Shown in pieces: positions 15,228 to 24,036 of a DNA stretch of 64,000 nt; position 1 is the first letter of the stretch; each line of letters starts with the position of its first letter. Position numbers and translations under genes: made by a program. The stretch is taken from positions 1,612,001-1,676,000 of the forward strand of contig CAWJGC010000004.1 of the NCBI GenBank assembly GCA_963842355.1, read 5' to 3'. The notes below the pieces were generated by a model. That model had not been told where the DNA came from and ran no database searches. It saw only the letters and a list, made by a program, of their open reading frames with translations. Source of the stretch: JASHPR01 sp963842355. Its GTDB lineage: Bacteria; Actinomycetota; Actinomycetes; Streptosporangiales; Streptosporangiaceae.

Positions 15228-15791
15228 ATGACCGCTGCTACCACGGCGACCAGCATCCCCGGCTACGTCGCCGGGACATGGACCATCGATCCGGTGCACT
15301 CCGAGGTCGGCTTCTCGGTCCGGCACATGATGGTCAGCAAGGTCCGCGGCAAGTTCACCGCCTTCTCCGGCGAGATCGTCACCGGCGACGACCCGCTCAG
15401 CTCTTCGGTGACCGCCGAGATCGACCTGAAGTCGATCAACACCGGCAACGAGCAGCGTGACGACCACATCAGGTCGGCCGACTTCTTCGAGGTCGAGACC
15501 TACCCGACGATGACCTACCGTTCCACCGGCGTCCGGGTGTCCGGCGACGAGTACGTGCTCGACGGCGAGCTCACGCTCAAGGGCGTGACCAAGAGCGTGC
15601 CGCTGACCCTGGAGCTGAACGGCTTCGGGCCCGACCCCTTCGGCGGCACCCGGGCCGGATTCACCGCCACCGGCGAGATCAACCGGCGCGAGTTCAACGT
15701 CAACTTCAGCGCTCCGATGCAGAACGGCGGGGTAGTCGTGGCCGACAAGATCGCCCTGCACCTGGAGATCGAGGCCGTCCTGGCCTCCTGA
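15228..15791 (+). CDS. YceI-family lipid/isoprenoid-binding protein
   Basis: A 187-aa YceI lipocalin-like protein: GTWTIDPVHSEVGFSVRHMM, LKSINTGNEQRDDHIRSADFF, YPTMTYRSTGV, LTLKGVTKSVPLTLE and ADKIALHLEIEAVL are all family signatures. No signal peptide is present, so it is cytoplasmic like most actinobacterial members. These proteins bind polyisoprenoids or other amphiphiles. The SD is AGGAGTG before ATG 15228. It is divergent from a MarR regulator that probably controls it, and a strong hairpin follows. Confidence 0.93.
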   Translation: MTAATTATSIPGYVAGTWTIDPVHSEVGFSVRHMMVSKVRGKFTAFSGEIVTGDDPLSSSVTAEIDLKSINTGNEQRDDHIRSADFFEVETYPTMTYRSTGVRVSGDEYVLDGELTLKGVTKSVPLTLELNGFGPDPFGGTRAGFTATGEINRREFNVNFSAPMQNGGVVVADKIALHLEIEAVLAS

Positions 15792-15832
15792 CCCGGCCGC
15801 TCGCCGGCTGACGGCGGGCACGGCCACATCAA

Positions 15833-15870
15833 CGGGCCTTTGCCGCGGTTCCGGCCGCGGCAAAGGCCCG
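15833..15870 (+). terminator. Strong hairpin terminator after YceI gene
   Basis: A perfect 16-bp inverted repeat (CGGGCCTTTGCCGCGG with CCGCGGCAAAGGCCCG) around a 6-nt loop, 42 nt after the YceI stop codon. The downstream TPR gene begins over 100 nt later. No U-tract. Confidence 0.75.
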
Positions 15871-15977
15871 ATGGTCCAATGCGGAGACCGTTGGTGTCGC
15901 GCCCGGAGCTGATGCGACCATGGGAACGGGCGCGGTCTGAGCAGGGCCGCGAACGGAGCGCCACGCGGAGGTTCGTC

Positions 15978-17384
15978 ATGGCGGTTGACGGGCGAGGCCT
16001 GGAGATGACGGGCTCGGCGGAGGCCGTGGCCGCCTATGACCGGGCCATCGACCATCTGATCCGGTTCCAGCCCGAGGTGGTGGATGCGGTCGGGGCGGCC
16101 GGGGCGGCCGATCCCGGTTGCCCCATGGCCCGGGTCTTCCGCGCTTACCTGGAGCTGATGTCCACCGAAGAAAGCGCGGTGGCCGACGCGCGGGAGGCGA
16201 TCGGCCCGGCGGGTTCGGGGGATGCCTCGCTGCTGCCGCGCGAGCGCGCCCACCTGGCCGCCGCGCGGCGCTGGGCGGCGGGGGATATGGCCGGCGCCGG
16301 GGCGCTCCTCGGCGAGATCTCGGTGCACCATCCCCGCGACCTGCTGGCGCTGGCGGTCGGCCATCAGGTGGACTTCTTCACCGGCGACGCCGTGAACCTC
16401 GCCGGCCGGATCGGCCGCGCACTCGGCGCCTGGCACGGCGACGACCCGCAGCTCGGTTTCCTCCACGGCATGCACGCCTTCGGGCTGGAGGAATGCAACC
16501 TCTACGGGCTGTCCGCCGACGCGGGCCAGCGCGCGGTGGAGATGAACCCCGATGACGTCTGGGGGATCCACGCGGTCGTGCACACCCACGAGATGCAGGG
16601 ACAGATTCCCGAGGGGATCCGCTTCCTGCGCACCCGCGAGCCGCAGTGGCAGACGGGCAACTTCCTGAACGTGCACAACTCCTGGCATTACGCGGTGTAC
16701 CTGCTGCAGGGCAACGACGTGGCGGGAGCGCTCGCCGTCTACGACCGCGTCCTGCACCACGCCGGATCGCAGGACGTCGCGCTCGAACTGCTCGACGCGA
16801 CCGCGCTGTTGTGGCGGCTGCAGCTCGAGGGGATATCGGCCGGGGGCCGCTGGCCGTCACTGGCCGAGGCGTGGGGTCGGCTGCTCACGCCGGGCTTCTA
16901 CCCGTTCAACGACATGCACGCGATCATGGCGTTCGTGGGCGTCGGCGATCTCGCCCGGGCCAAGGAGGTCGTCACCGCGCTGGAACGGGTCGTGGCGGAA
17001 GGCGACCGGGCCACGACGGGCTGGCAGATGACCAGCGGCGTGGGCCTGCCGGTGTGCCGCAGCCTGCTGCACTTCGGCCAGGGTCGCTACCTGGAGGTCC
17101 TGGACGAGCTGCTGCCGATCCGGACTCGGGTACACGAGTTCGGCGGCAGCCACGCCCAGCGCGATGCGGTCGAGCGCACGCTGCTCGAGTCCGCGATCCG
17201 CGCCTCGCGGACGGATCTCGCGCTGGCCCTGGTCAGCGAGCGGCTTTCGGTCCGGGAATGCAACACCTACGCGTGGTCCAAGCGTGCCTCGCTGCTGACC
17301 GGCACGGCCGACGGGTCCGGGGCCGCGGCCGCGGCCGCCCGCGCCCGCGATCTCGCCGGAGAGATCCGCGCCGCGGCGGTCTGA
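15978..17384 (+). CDS. Tetratricopeptide-repeat protein, TTC38-like
   Basis: A 468-aa helical-repeat protein resembling the bacterial TTC38 family: LTGSAEAVAAYDRAIDHL-type opening, ARVFRAYLELMS, RERAHLAAARRW, HPRDLLALAVGHQVDFF, MHAFGLEECN, DDVWGIHAVVHTHEMQG and NVHNSWHYAVYLL. Several His residues are conserved in the central part. ATG 15978 has GGAGG about 7 nt upstream. Function is unknown; repeats suggest a protein-binding scaffold. The methyltransferase gene follows after 32 nt, so the two probably share a transcript. Confidence 0.8.
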   Translation: MAVDGRGLEMTGSAEAVAAYDRAIDHLIRFQPEVVDAVGAAGAADPGCPMARVFRAYLELMSTEESAVADAREAIGPAGSGDASLLPRERAHLAAARRWAAGDMAGAGALLGEISVHHPRDLLALAVGHQVDFFTGDAVNLAGRIGRALGAWHGDDPQLGFLHGMHAFGLEECNLYGLSADAGQRAVEMNPDDVWGIHAVVHTHEMQGQIPEGIRFLRTREPQWQTGNFLNVHNSWHYAVYLLQGNDVAGALAVYDRVLHHAGSQDVALELLDATALLWRLQLEGISAGGRWPSLAEAWGRLLTPGFYPFNDMHAIMAFVGVGDLARAKEVVTALERVVAEGDRATTGWQMTSGVGLPVCRSLLHFGQGRYLEVLDELLPIRTRVHEFGGSHAQRDAVERTLLESAIRASRTDLALALVSERLSVRECNTYAWSKRASLLTGTADGSGAAAAAARARDLAGEIRAAAV

Positions 17385-17416
17385 GCCACGCGTGAACGAG
17401 ATAGGGAGACCGGCAC

Positions 17417-18163
17417 ATGGCGACAGCCAGCATCTCGGCGGAGATCGAGCGGTTCTGGGACGAGGACGCGGCGGTCTATGACAACTCGCCGTCGCACAAC
17501 CCGCGGCGCCCCCAGGAGCAGGCGGCCTGGAGCGGCGCCCTGCGGTCCCTGCTGCCCGATCCCCCCGCGCGCGTACTCGACGTCGGGGCCGGAACGGGCT
17601 TTCTCGCGTTGCTGCTGGCCGGACAGGGCTATCAGGTCACCGCGATGGACCTGTCGGCCGGGATGCTGGAGGTCTTGCGGACCAAGGCCCAGCGGCTCGG
17701 CTTCGACGTGCAGGCCGTGCAGGCCGAGGCGACCCGCCCGCCCGGCGGCCCCTTCGACGCGGTGGTCGAGCGTCACCTGCTCTGGACCTTGCCCGACCCC
17801 GGTGCCGCCCTGGCCGCCTGGCGCGGGGCGGCTCCGGCGGGGCGCCTGGTACTCGTCGAGGGAAGCTGGGGTGAGACCGGCGGGATCACTGGTCTGCGGG
17901 CCGGCGCTCGGGCGCTGGCCAGGCGGGTCCGCGGCGCCCAACCGGACCATCACGGCCACTACCCCGACCGCGTGATCAGCGCGCTGCCGCACAGCAACGG
18001 CATCAGCCCGGCCGATGTGGTCGCCCTGGTCCAGGGCAGCGGCTGGGGCCCGGCCCGGCTGGTGCGATTGCGCGACGTCGAGTGGGCCCTGCTCGACGGG
18101 CAGAGCCTGCTCGACCAGTTGCTCGGAACCCACCCGCGGTGGGCGGTAACCGCCGGATCCTGA
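17417..18163 (+). CDS. Class I SAM-dependent methyltransferase
   Basis: A 248-aa protein. Motif I is VLDVGAGTGFLALLLA (about residues 53-68), motif II has the acidic residue in AMDLSAGML, and the post-motif region is FDAVVERHLLWTLPDP. The overall layout is of the Methyltransf_11/25 type. A start with GGGAGACC upstream fits. The substrate is not evident; the C-terminal half (residues 150-248) may bind it. It follows the TPR gene closely and converges on the DUF5134 gene with 13 nt between stops. Confidence 0.88.
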   Translation: MATASISAEIERFWDEDAAVYDNSPSHNPRRPQEQAAWSGALRSLLPDPPARVLDVGAGTGFLALLLAGQGYQVTAMDLSAGMLEVLRTKAQRLGFDVQAVQAEATRPPGGPFDAVVERHLLWTLPDPGAALAAWRGAAPAGRLVLVEGSWGETGGITGLRAGARALARRVRGAQPDHHGHYPDRVISALPHSNGISPADVVALVQGSGWGPARLVRLRDVEWALLDGQSLLDQLLGTHPRWAVTAGS

Positions 18164-18176
18164 CCCCCCCGGGCCG

Positions 18177-18824
18177 TCACAGCATCGTGATCAGCATGTA
18201 GCCCATCGTGACACCCATCGCGATCTCGCAGCAGGCGGCCAGGCGCGCCGACATCGGGGGCGCGGCCGCCACCGCGGCAGGCGCCGGGCTCCCGGCCGCC
18301 CCCGCGGAGGCGGCCTGAACCGCCGCCGGGCCCAGGGAGGTGAGCCGGTCCGTGGTCCAGATCACGTACCCCAGCAGGGCCGTCGCGAGAACGAGAGCCA
18401 GCGTGGGCACCCTGGCCGGGCCTGCCGAGGTCCCGGCCATGGACAATCCGGGCGCGGGCCCGCCGGTCCTGGCGGGGGAGACCGCGAGGGCCATGTACAG
18501 CATCGCGGCGCTCGCGAGCAGGTGCTGGACGTGATGAGCGGCGCGCTGCCGCCCGTACCTGCGGCTCAGGCCGCGGATCGCCTGGCCGCCGAACCAGGCC
18601 GCCGCACCGCCGAACGCCAGTGCCCACCCCCGGCCGGGGAACGGGTCCAGCCGTGGCACCAGCATCCCGCTCATGGCCACGCCCATGAGCATGTGCACGC
18701 CGTCGACGTCGTACTCGGTCGGCCGCCGCCACCGCCACGCGGCCACCATGCGGCTGGCGCAGTAGACGGCGGTGGCCAGCATGACGACCGCGAGCGTCTC
18801 CGCGAGCCAGGAGGGTCCGGTCAC
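18177..18824 (-). CDS. DUF5134 multi-pass membrane protein
   Basis: A 215-aa integral membrane protein with about six hydrophobic segments and His residues typical of DUF5134 (DVDGVHMLMGVAMSGML, and AAHHVQHLLASAAMLYMAL). An Ala/Pro-rich loop precedes the last helices. The start at 18824 lies 1 nt from the stop of the upstream membrane-protein gene, so translation is probably coupled. Paired His residues in helices could bind metal or haem, but no function is established for the family. Confidence 0.8.
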   Translation of the reverse strand: MTGPSWLAETLAVVMLATAVYCASRMVAAWRWRRPTEYDVDGVHMLMGVAMSGMLVPRLDPFPGRGWALAFGGAAAWFGGQAIRGLSRRYGRQRAAHHVQHLLASAAMLYMALAVSPARTGGPAPGLSMAGTSAGPARVPTLALVLATALLGYVIWTTDRLTSLGPAAVQAASAGAAGSPAPAAVAAAPPMSARLAACCEIAMGVTMGYMLITML

Positions 18825-18825
18825 G

Positions 18826-19899
18826 TCACCGGTCCCCGGCGGGCACCGGCGCGGCGGGCGCCGCGGCGGGGGCGGGCGGGGCGGGGCTATCGGTCACCGG
18901 CGCGGGCCAGTACGCCACCGCCAGCAGGGCGAGCAGCGGACCCGAGTTGGGGTCGGTGCCGGAACCGCTGAGGGCACCGCCGAGTCCTTCGGCGATCCAG
19001 ATCGCCGCGGCCGCGGCCACCGCCGTCGCGAGCGCGACCCGGGCCGCGGGCGGCGGCAGGTAGACGCCGAGCGCGACCGCGACCAGGACCGCGGCGAGGA
19101 CCGCCGAGGCGGCCAGGCTGTGGTGGCTCAGCAGCCCGCCGAGGTGCCGGTCGACGGCCGCGAGCCAGCCGGGCCCGCCCGCCGCCATCCCGGATACCGC
19201 GCTGCTCAGGGCCTGCGGTGTCCGGACCGCGGGCTGCAGGGCCAGGTAGCCGAGGCTGCCCCACAGCACCAGCCAGGCCAGGCGCGCCGCCCGGGCGCCC
19301 ACCGCCCGGCCCGCCACGAACGGCGACGGCCGGTCCCGTACGGCCGGCCACAGCAGGACCGCCAGCAGCGCGTAGAGCACGGCCGCGCCGGGGGCCCCGC
19401 TGACCGGGCTCGCGTTCCCGGTAAGCACCAGCCCAAAGCCCTCCCCGAGCCACCACACCGCCAGCGCCCAGATGACCGAGGCGCCGAGCGCGATCCTGAC
19501 CGTGGGCCGCCACGCGATCCCGAGGGCCAGCAGCAGCTGGATGGCGGCGAACATCGCGTTCATGGTCGCGACGTGATGGTCGACCAGGCGCGCTGACCAG
19601 GTGATCGGCGCGGCGACCAGCGCCGGGTTGCCGTGCGCCGCGCCGCCGAGCATGCGCGCGAACGCCCTGGTGAACATCAGCGACTGGTACTGCAGCACGG
19701 CGTCGAGCAGCCAGAAGCCGGCCAGCACCAGTTGCAGCCGCAGGCGCGCGTCCGGGGCCGTCCAGGTCCCCGGCAGGCCGAGGTGCCCCGGGTGAGATCC
19801 GGGGCCGGGCCCGGGCGGCCCCGTATCGGGCTCCCGCCAGGCGACATGCGCCCCGCTGAGACCCGCGGCGCCGCCGCGGGTCGCGATGCCATCGCCCAT
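18826..19899 (-). CDS. Multi-pass membrane protein of unknown function
   Basis: A 357-aa protein with about 8 hydrophobic segments. Recognisable stretches include LVLAGFWLLDAVLQYQSLMF, SARLVDHHVATMNAMFAAIQ and WALAVWWLGEGFGLVLTG. The same kind of GEGxG-type segment recurs near the C terminus (IWIAEGLGGALSGSGTDP), suggesting an internal duplication. ATG 19899 has GGAGGGG upstream. It forms an operon with the DUF5134 gene; the pair is common in actinomycetes near copper or membrane-redox genes. No catalytic motif is seen. Confidence 0.7.
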   Translation of the reverse strand: MGDGIATRGGAAGLSGAHVAWREPDTGPPGPGPGSHPGHLGLPGTWTAPDARLRLQLVLAGFWLLDAVLQYQSLMFTRAFARMLGGAAHGNPALVAAPITWSARLVDHHVATMNAMFAAIQLLLALGIAWRPTVRIALGASVIWALAVWWLGEGFGLVLTGNASPVSGAPGAAVLYALLAVLLWPAVRDRPSPFVAGRAVGARAARLAWLVLWGSLGYLALQPAVRTPQALSSAVSGMAAGGPGWLAAVDRHLGGLLSHHSLAASAVLAAVLVAVALGVYLPPPAARVALATAVAAAAAIWIAEGLGGALSGSGTDPNSGPLLALLAVAYWPAPVTDSPAPPAPAAAPAAPVPAGDR

Positions 19900-20019
19900 C
19901 GTGGATAATCCCCTCCGGTTAATAGCCTGAGAGTAAGTGGCGTAAGCATTCACCTCCGTGGGTTGGCCCGGCGGGTGGGCTGTGCTTCCCGGGGGTAGGC
20001 CGACGGGCATTATGGTTGT

Positions 20020-20643
20020 GTGCCCGTGCCTTCAGAGCCTGTGGTGCTGCCCGATGACGTGATGCGCGTGCTTGGCGAGGCTGCGGTCATTGAGCGCGTT
20101 GAGCTGACCGGGTCTCGTGCCAGCGGCCGGGCTACGCCGCTTTCGGACTGGGATTTCAGGGTCGTGGCGGCCGGCTTTGACGAGGTCCGGGGTGTCCTGC
20201 CTGAGCTCGTGGCTCCGCTGCGGCCGGTCGTCGCCCAGTGGGACCGGCTCAGCCGCACGTGGTGCTACATGCTCATCTTGAGCGGCCCGGCGAAGGTGGA
20301 CCTGATCTTCGGTCAGCCGCACGCGGCGCTGCCGCCGTGGCGGGCAGGCGCGTCGACTCTGCGCGGGATCGACGATCATTTCTGGGACTGGGCGTTGTGG
20401 CTGCGGTCCAAGCAGGCGGCTGGCAGGCGGGGCCTGGTCGCGGCTGAGCTTGGCAGGCTGCACGAGTATCTGCTTGGCCCGCTGGGGGTCATGCCCGCCC
20501 CCCGCACTCTCGAGCTGGCCGTTACCGGCTACCGGGCAGCGCGCGATGAGTGGGAAAGACGGCTGGGGATGCGGATACCGCGGGCGGCCGAAGAGGCCGT
20601 GATCGGGGCAGTCCTTCGGCAGGTTCCCCCGGCTGCCTGGTGA
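20020..20643 (+). CDS. Nucleotidyltransferase-domain protein
   Basis: A 207-aa protein with the NTP-transferase signature GSRASGRATPLSDWDFRV (the GSxxSG..SDxD motif, about residues 30-47) and a later Asp in KVDLIFG, which completes the catalytic acid triad. Related proteins include aminoglycoside nucleotidyltransferases and minimal nucleotidyltransferases. GTG 20020 or GTG 20026 may start it; a TATGGT box at 20011-20016 suggests a leaderless or short-leader message. Substrate unknown. The IS66 transposase lies downstream. Confidence 0.8.
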   Translation: MPVPSEPVVLPDDVMRVLGEAAVIERVELTGSRASGRATPLSDWDFRVVAAGFDEVRGVLPELVAPLRPVVAQWDRLSRTWCYMLILSGPAKVDLIFGQPHAALPPWRAGASTLRGIDDHFWDWALWLRSKQAAGRRGLVAAELGRLHEYLLGPLGVMPAPRTLELAVTGYRAARDEWERRLGMRIPRAAEEAVIGAVLRQVPPAAW

Positions 20644-20876
20644 TCTTCCGGGAGCTGGCCAGCGTTCCGGCTTGCTTGCTGCCGGCTCGCGCTGTTCATG
20701 GTCATTTGCGAACGGCTGCTGCCGGCCCTGGCCCGCCGGCCGCTCACACGGATTCGCGGTCTGCTGGGAAGCGGAGGCGACGTGGCCGGCGCCCGGCTGG
20801 CCGTGAGCCGATTTTCCTGGCGCCGGCCGGGCGTGTCGTGTTGATTACTGAAGACTGGCGATGATGATGGCCGGTT

Positions 20877-22367
20877 ATGGCCGGCCTGCCGCCTCCCGCG
20901 CCGGGCTGCGCGTCGTGCGCCGCCCGGGATGCCCTGATCGCAGAGCAGGCCCGGGTGCTGGAAGAGCAGGCCGCGGCGATCGGGGAACTGCGCGCCGACG
21001 TGGTGGCGCTCGCCGCGGAGGTCCGGGATCTGCGGCGCCGGCTGGGCCGCAACAGCGGCAATTCCTCGATGGCCCCGTCCGCCGATGACCTGCCCGGCCG
21101 CACGCCACCGCCGGCGAAGCCGAAGCGCGGCAGGGGCGGGCGCAAGCCCGGCGGGCAGCCGGGCGCCCCGGGATCGCACCTGGCCTGGCCGGCCAGCCCG
21201 GATGACATGGTGCCGCACTTCCCGCAGGGGCCCTGCGCATGCGGCGCGGACCTGGCCGCCGCGGCCGACCTGGGCGTGGCCGCCAGCCACCAGATCATCG
21301 ACATCCCGCTGGAGACCGCGACGGTGACCCAGCATGACCTGCATGAAGTGGCCTGCCGGTGCGGCCGGGTGCACCGCGCTCCCGCGCCGGCCGGGGCTGG
21401 CGTCGCCGGAACGGTCACCTACGGCCTGGCCCTGCAGGCGTGGTGCGTCTACCTGATCGCCGCGCACGCCATCCCGGTGCACCGCTGCGCGGAGCTCATC
21501 GAGGCGCTGACGGGCGCGGAGCCTTCTCCCGGGTTCGTGCACTCCGTGATCGCCCGCGCCGCCGCGGCCATGGCCGCGGCGAATACGGCCATCCGCGCTC
21601 TGATCATCCTCGCGCACGTGATCAGCGCGGACGAGACCCCCCTCCGGGTAGGCCCGGGCCCGAAGACCCGCAAGAAGTACCTGCTCGTCGCCTGCACGAA
21701 CCTGCTCACCTATTACTTCCTCGGCGACCGGAGCATGAAGACCTTCGAGGCATTCGTGCTCCCGGACATGGGCGGGACGGTGGTGGTGCACGACCGGTAC
21801 CAGAACTACGACGCCATCCCCGGCCTGATCCACCAGCTCTGCGCCCAGCACATCCTGCGCGACCTGGCCGGCGCCGCCGAGACCTACCCCGATGCGCACT
21901 GGCCCCTCCAGGCCAGCCAGGCCCTGCAAGGCCTCATCCACGCCGCGAATACCGCCCGTGCCCGGAGCCTTCCCGCCATTCCCGGCGACATCGCCGCGCC
22001 CTTGATCCACGCGTTCAAGCACGGCGTCCTGGTCGGACTGTCCCAGATTCCCCGCGTCCCTGGCCGCAAACAGGAGCCCTGCCGCGACCTGCTCGAATGC
22101 CTGCGCGACCGCCAGGCCGACGTGCTGCGGTTCACCACCGACCTGCGCATCCCGCCGACCTCCAACCAGGCAGAACGCGACCTGCGGCCAGCCAAGACAC
22201 AGCAGAAGATCTCCGGCCGGCTGCGCTCCGAGCAGGCCACCCGCGACCGGTACGCCATCCGCGGTTACATCTCCACGGTCGCCAAGCACGGCGACCACGT
22301 CCTGACCGCCGTCCGCGACGCCCTCGCCGGCCACCCCTGGATGCCGCCCATTCCCGACCCGCCATAA
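20877..22367 (+). mobile_element. IS66-family transposase gene (insertion sequence)
   Basis: Intact 496-aa IS66-type transposase. An N-terminal coiled-coil/leucine-zipper region (LIAEQARVLEEQAAAIGELR) leads to LGRNSGNSSMAPS, a zinc-finger region (CACGADLAA, then CRCGRVHRAP) and the DDE core: D252 (SADETPLRV), D306 (VHDRYQNYD), E433 (TSNQAERDLR). The TnpB partner genes are absent, as in single-ORF IS66 relatives. Terminal inverted repeats were sought in both flanks without a convincing match, so the element's ends are not defined. Confidence 0.88.
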
Positions 22368-22847
22368 ACCCCCGCCGCCCCGCGCCCCGGCATGCGCCAC
22401 TCAGGCGCACCAGGGACGTGAATGTTTACTAAGTGGCCTTCATAAGGCTGGGCAAGCACTATTGCCGCAGCGTGAATCGCGGCAGCGAGTTTCATTCCCG
22501 TCTGGAAACCCCGCCGGGGTATTCAATAAACCCGGCAGGGGTATTCCAGGAACACCGCGCCCGCCGCGGCCGCGGTCCGCGGGCGGTCCCTGGCGGCTGA
22601 CCGGCGGCCGGGTTGAGCGTCCGGTCCGCATCGTCTCCGTCGACGACCGCTCACCGGCCACTCAGGTCACCCCGGAGCTCAACCAGCCGTGTGTCGCTCT
22701 GTCCGGTTCCTGACCAGCACCGTATCGTCGCGGACCACGCGCTGGCCGACCACGACGGGTCGCCCCAGCGCACCGGTCGGGTCTGACCCCGTGCCGTGTG
22801 GGCAGGGCACGCCTCTATGCGCTAGCCTTGGGTGTCTGACAAGGCAG
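22368..22847. other. Gene-free stretch between IS66 transposase and tRNA-Pro
   Basis: This 480-bp gap probably holds the right flank of the IS. It has a TGCCGC/GCGGCA inverted repeat (22463-22484), a GGGGTATTC motif twice near 22512 and 22544, and short open frames without coding character. The tRNA promoter box TAGCCT is at 22823-22828. Confidence 0.5.
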
Positions 22848-22922
22848 CGGGACGTGGCCCAGCTTGGTTAAGGCGCCTGACTGGGGGTCAGGAGAACAGC
22901 GGTTCAAATCCGCTCGTCCCGA
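22848..22922 (+). tRNA. tRNA-Pro (anticodon GGG)
   Basis: The acceptor arms CGGGACG and CGTCCCG pair fully, with discriminator A. The anticodon stem CCTGA/TCAGG holds loop CTGGGGG, giving anticodon GGG (reads CCC/CCU). The T-loop is GGTTCAAATCC. The CCA end is not encoded. A TAGCCT -10 box lies at 22823-22828. No intron or interruption is visible. Confidence 0.95.
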
Positions 22923-22977
22923 CTTAGTGTGTTTGCTCACGCGACACTTGTTACAGCGTTTTGTCAGACCCTCGCGC

Positions 22978-22983
22978 TAGCCT
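22978..22983 (+). promoter_or_regulatory. -10 box of the leaderless endonuclease gene
   Basis: TAGCCT, ending 6 nt before ATG 22990, with no SD. The ten bases GCGCTAGCCT are identical to those at the tRNA-Pro promoter at about 22819-22828. Confidence 0.5.
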
Positions 22984-22989
22984 CTCAAT

Positions 22990-23778
22990 ATGACAGAAAA
23001 TTCTCTCGGCCAACGCGCTTGGTCTGATGCCCAGTTAGTCGCCGCAGTGGCGGCATCCAGGTCGTGGCGGGGTGTCATGCGCGAACTCGGCCTATGCGCG
23101 ACCTCTGCGGGGTCCATTCGTATCGTTAAGCGGCACGTCACCCGGCTTGGCCTCGACACCGCCCATTTCCGCGGTCAGCGGCGTTGGTCCGACGCGCAGC
23201 TCAGACGGGCAGTCGCCGGTGCCTGCTCGTGGCCCGAGTTGGTGTCGGAGCTAGGGCTTGTCCTTGGCAGCACAGACGATCACACTCGGGTAAAGGCACA
23301 CGCCGCGCGCCTCGGCCTCGACCTGAGCCGACTCGACGCACCAGGCACTGATAGTGCGGCGCGGCCTGTAGGCAAGCCCGATGTCAAGCACCTGCGCGAT
23401 GCGGGCACTGCCATGGCGGCGACGTGGTTTCTGCTGTGTGGATGTGACGCGTCCATTCCGATGGAGCCAACAGTCTACGACCTGTTGGTGGCCATGCCGG
23501 ATGGGATCAAACGAGTTCAGGTCAAGACCACCACGTACAACGACAAGGGCTGGGTGGTGCAGGTGGGACGGCGCCCCTACTCGGTCGGTAACCGGGCGTC
23601 GCTGATCCCCTATGATCCCGACCTGGTGGATTATTTCTTCATCCTGGACGGCGATCTGACTATGTACTTGATCCCCAGCCGGGCGATCGCCGGGCGTGTC
23701 CACATAGTCTTGAGTAACTACTCCGAGTACGTCGTGGGAAGCGCCGCGTTCCTCATGAACTCGGCTTCAGCGGCCTGA
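22990..23778 (+). CDS. PD-(D/E)XK endonuclease with two N-terminal DNA-binding repeats
   Basis: A 262-aa protein. Residues about 10-105 hold two copies of a DNA-binding repeat beginning WSDAQL (AWSDAQLVAAV..SWRGVMRELGL, and RWSDAQLRRAV..SWPELVSELGL), each ending in (V/A)xRLGLD. This repeat is often attached to HNH and other site-specific nucleases. The C-terminal domain has VYDLLVA (D164) and RVQVKTTTY (Q177-x-K179), matching the QxK variant of the PD-(D/E)XK fold in the group I intron-associated (I-Ssp6803I-like) family. It lies 67 nt after tRNA-Pro and is probably leaderless. Nuclease identity is likely; target and role are inferred. Confidence 0.7.
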   Translation: MTENSLGQRAWSDAQLVAAVAASRSWRGVMRELGLCATSAGSIRIVKRHVTRLGLDTAHFRGQRRWSDAQLRRAVAGACSWPELVSELGLVLGSTDDHTRVKAHAARLGLDLSRLDAPGTDSAARPVGKPDVKHLRDAGTAMAATWFLLCGCDASIPMEPTVYDLLVAMPDGIKRVQVKTTTYNDKGWVVQVGRRPYSVGNRASLIPYDPDLVDYFFILDGDLTMYLIPSRAIAGRVHIVLSNYSEYVVGSAAFLMNSASAA

Positions 23779-23934
23779 GCAGCGTCGTACCAGAATCGCG
23801 TCGAGCTCGATGGAGATGTGGTTGTGCAACAGCCGCAGGCCGGTGCGCTCGGTGATGGCCTGCCCGACGGTCATCTTGCCTACGGCAGGCGGGCCGACAA
23901 CGAACAGAAGCAGGGGCGGAGCGGCATCGTCCAT
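23767..23934 (-). pseudogene. Truncated P-loop nucleotide kinase remnant
   Basis: The minus strand encodes a start (MDDAAPPLLLFVVG), a Walker A loop GPPAVGKMTVG and LRLLHNHISIEL, the N-terminal 45 residues or so of an AAA/P-loop kinase usually 160-190 aa long. After that the similarity stops and the frame ends inside the 3' end of the endonuclease gene. The rest of the gene is missing, so it is probably a casualty of rearrangement between the endonuclease and the IS630 element. Confidence 0.65.
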
Positions 23935-24036
23935 GGCTGGACAGTAGGCCAGCCAGTCCACGGAGCGTCAGCGCATTTGCTGCCACGATCCCCGGTGCGC
24001 TACGTCAGCGACCGGGCGACCGCAGCTTGCTGCGGC

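Noticed and set aside
20645..22450. Terminal inverted repeats of the IS66 element
   Set aside because: Comparison of the two flanks gave no match better than a few scattered bases, so only the transposase gene is claimed.
22848..22922. Group I intron in tRNA-Pro
   Set aside because: The tRNA folds without interruption, and no intron-like core is seen between the tRNA and the nuclease gene.
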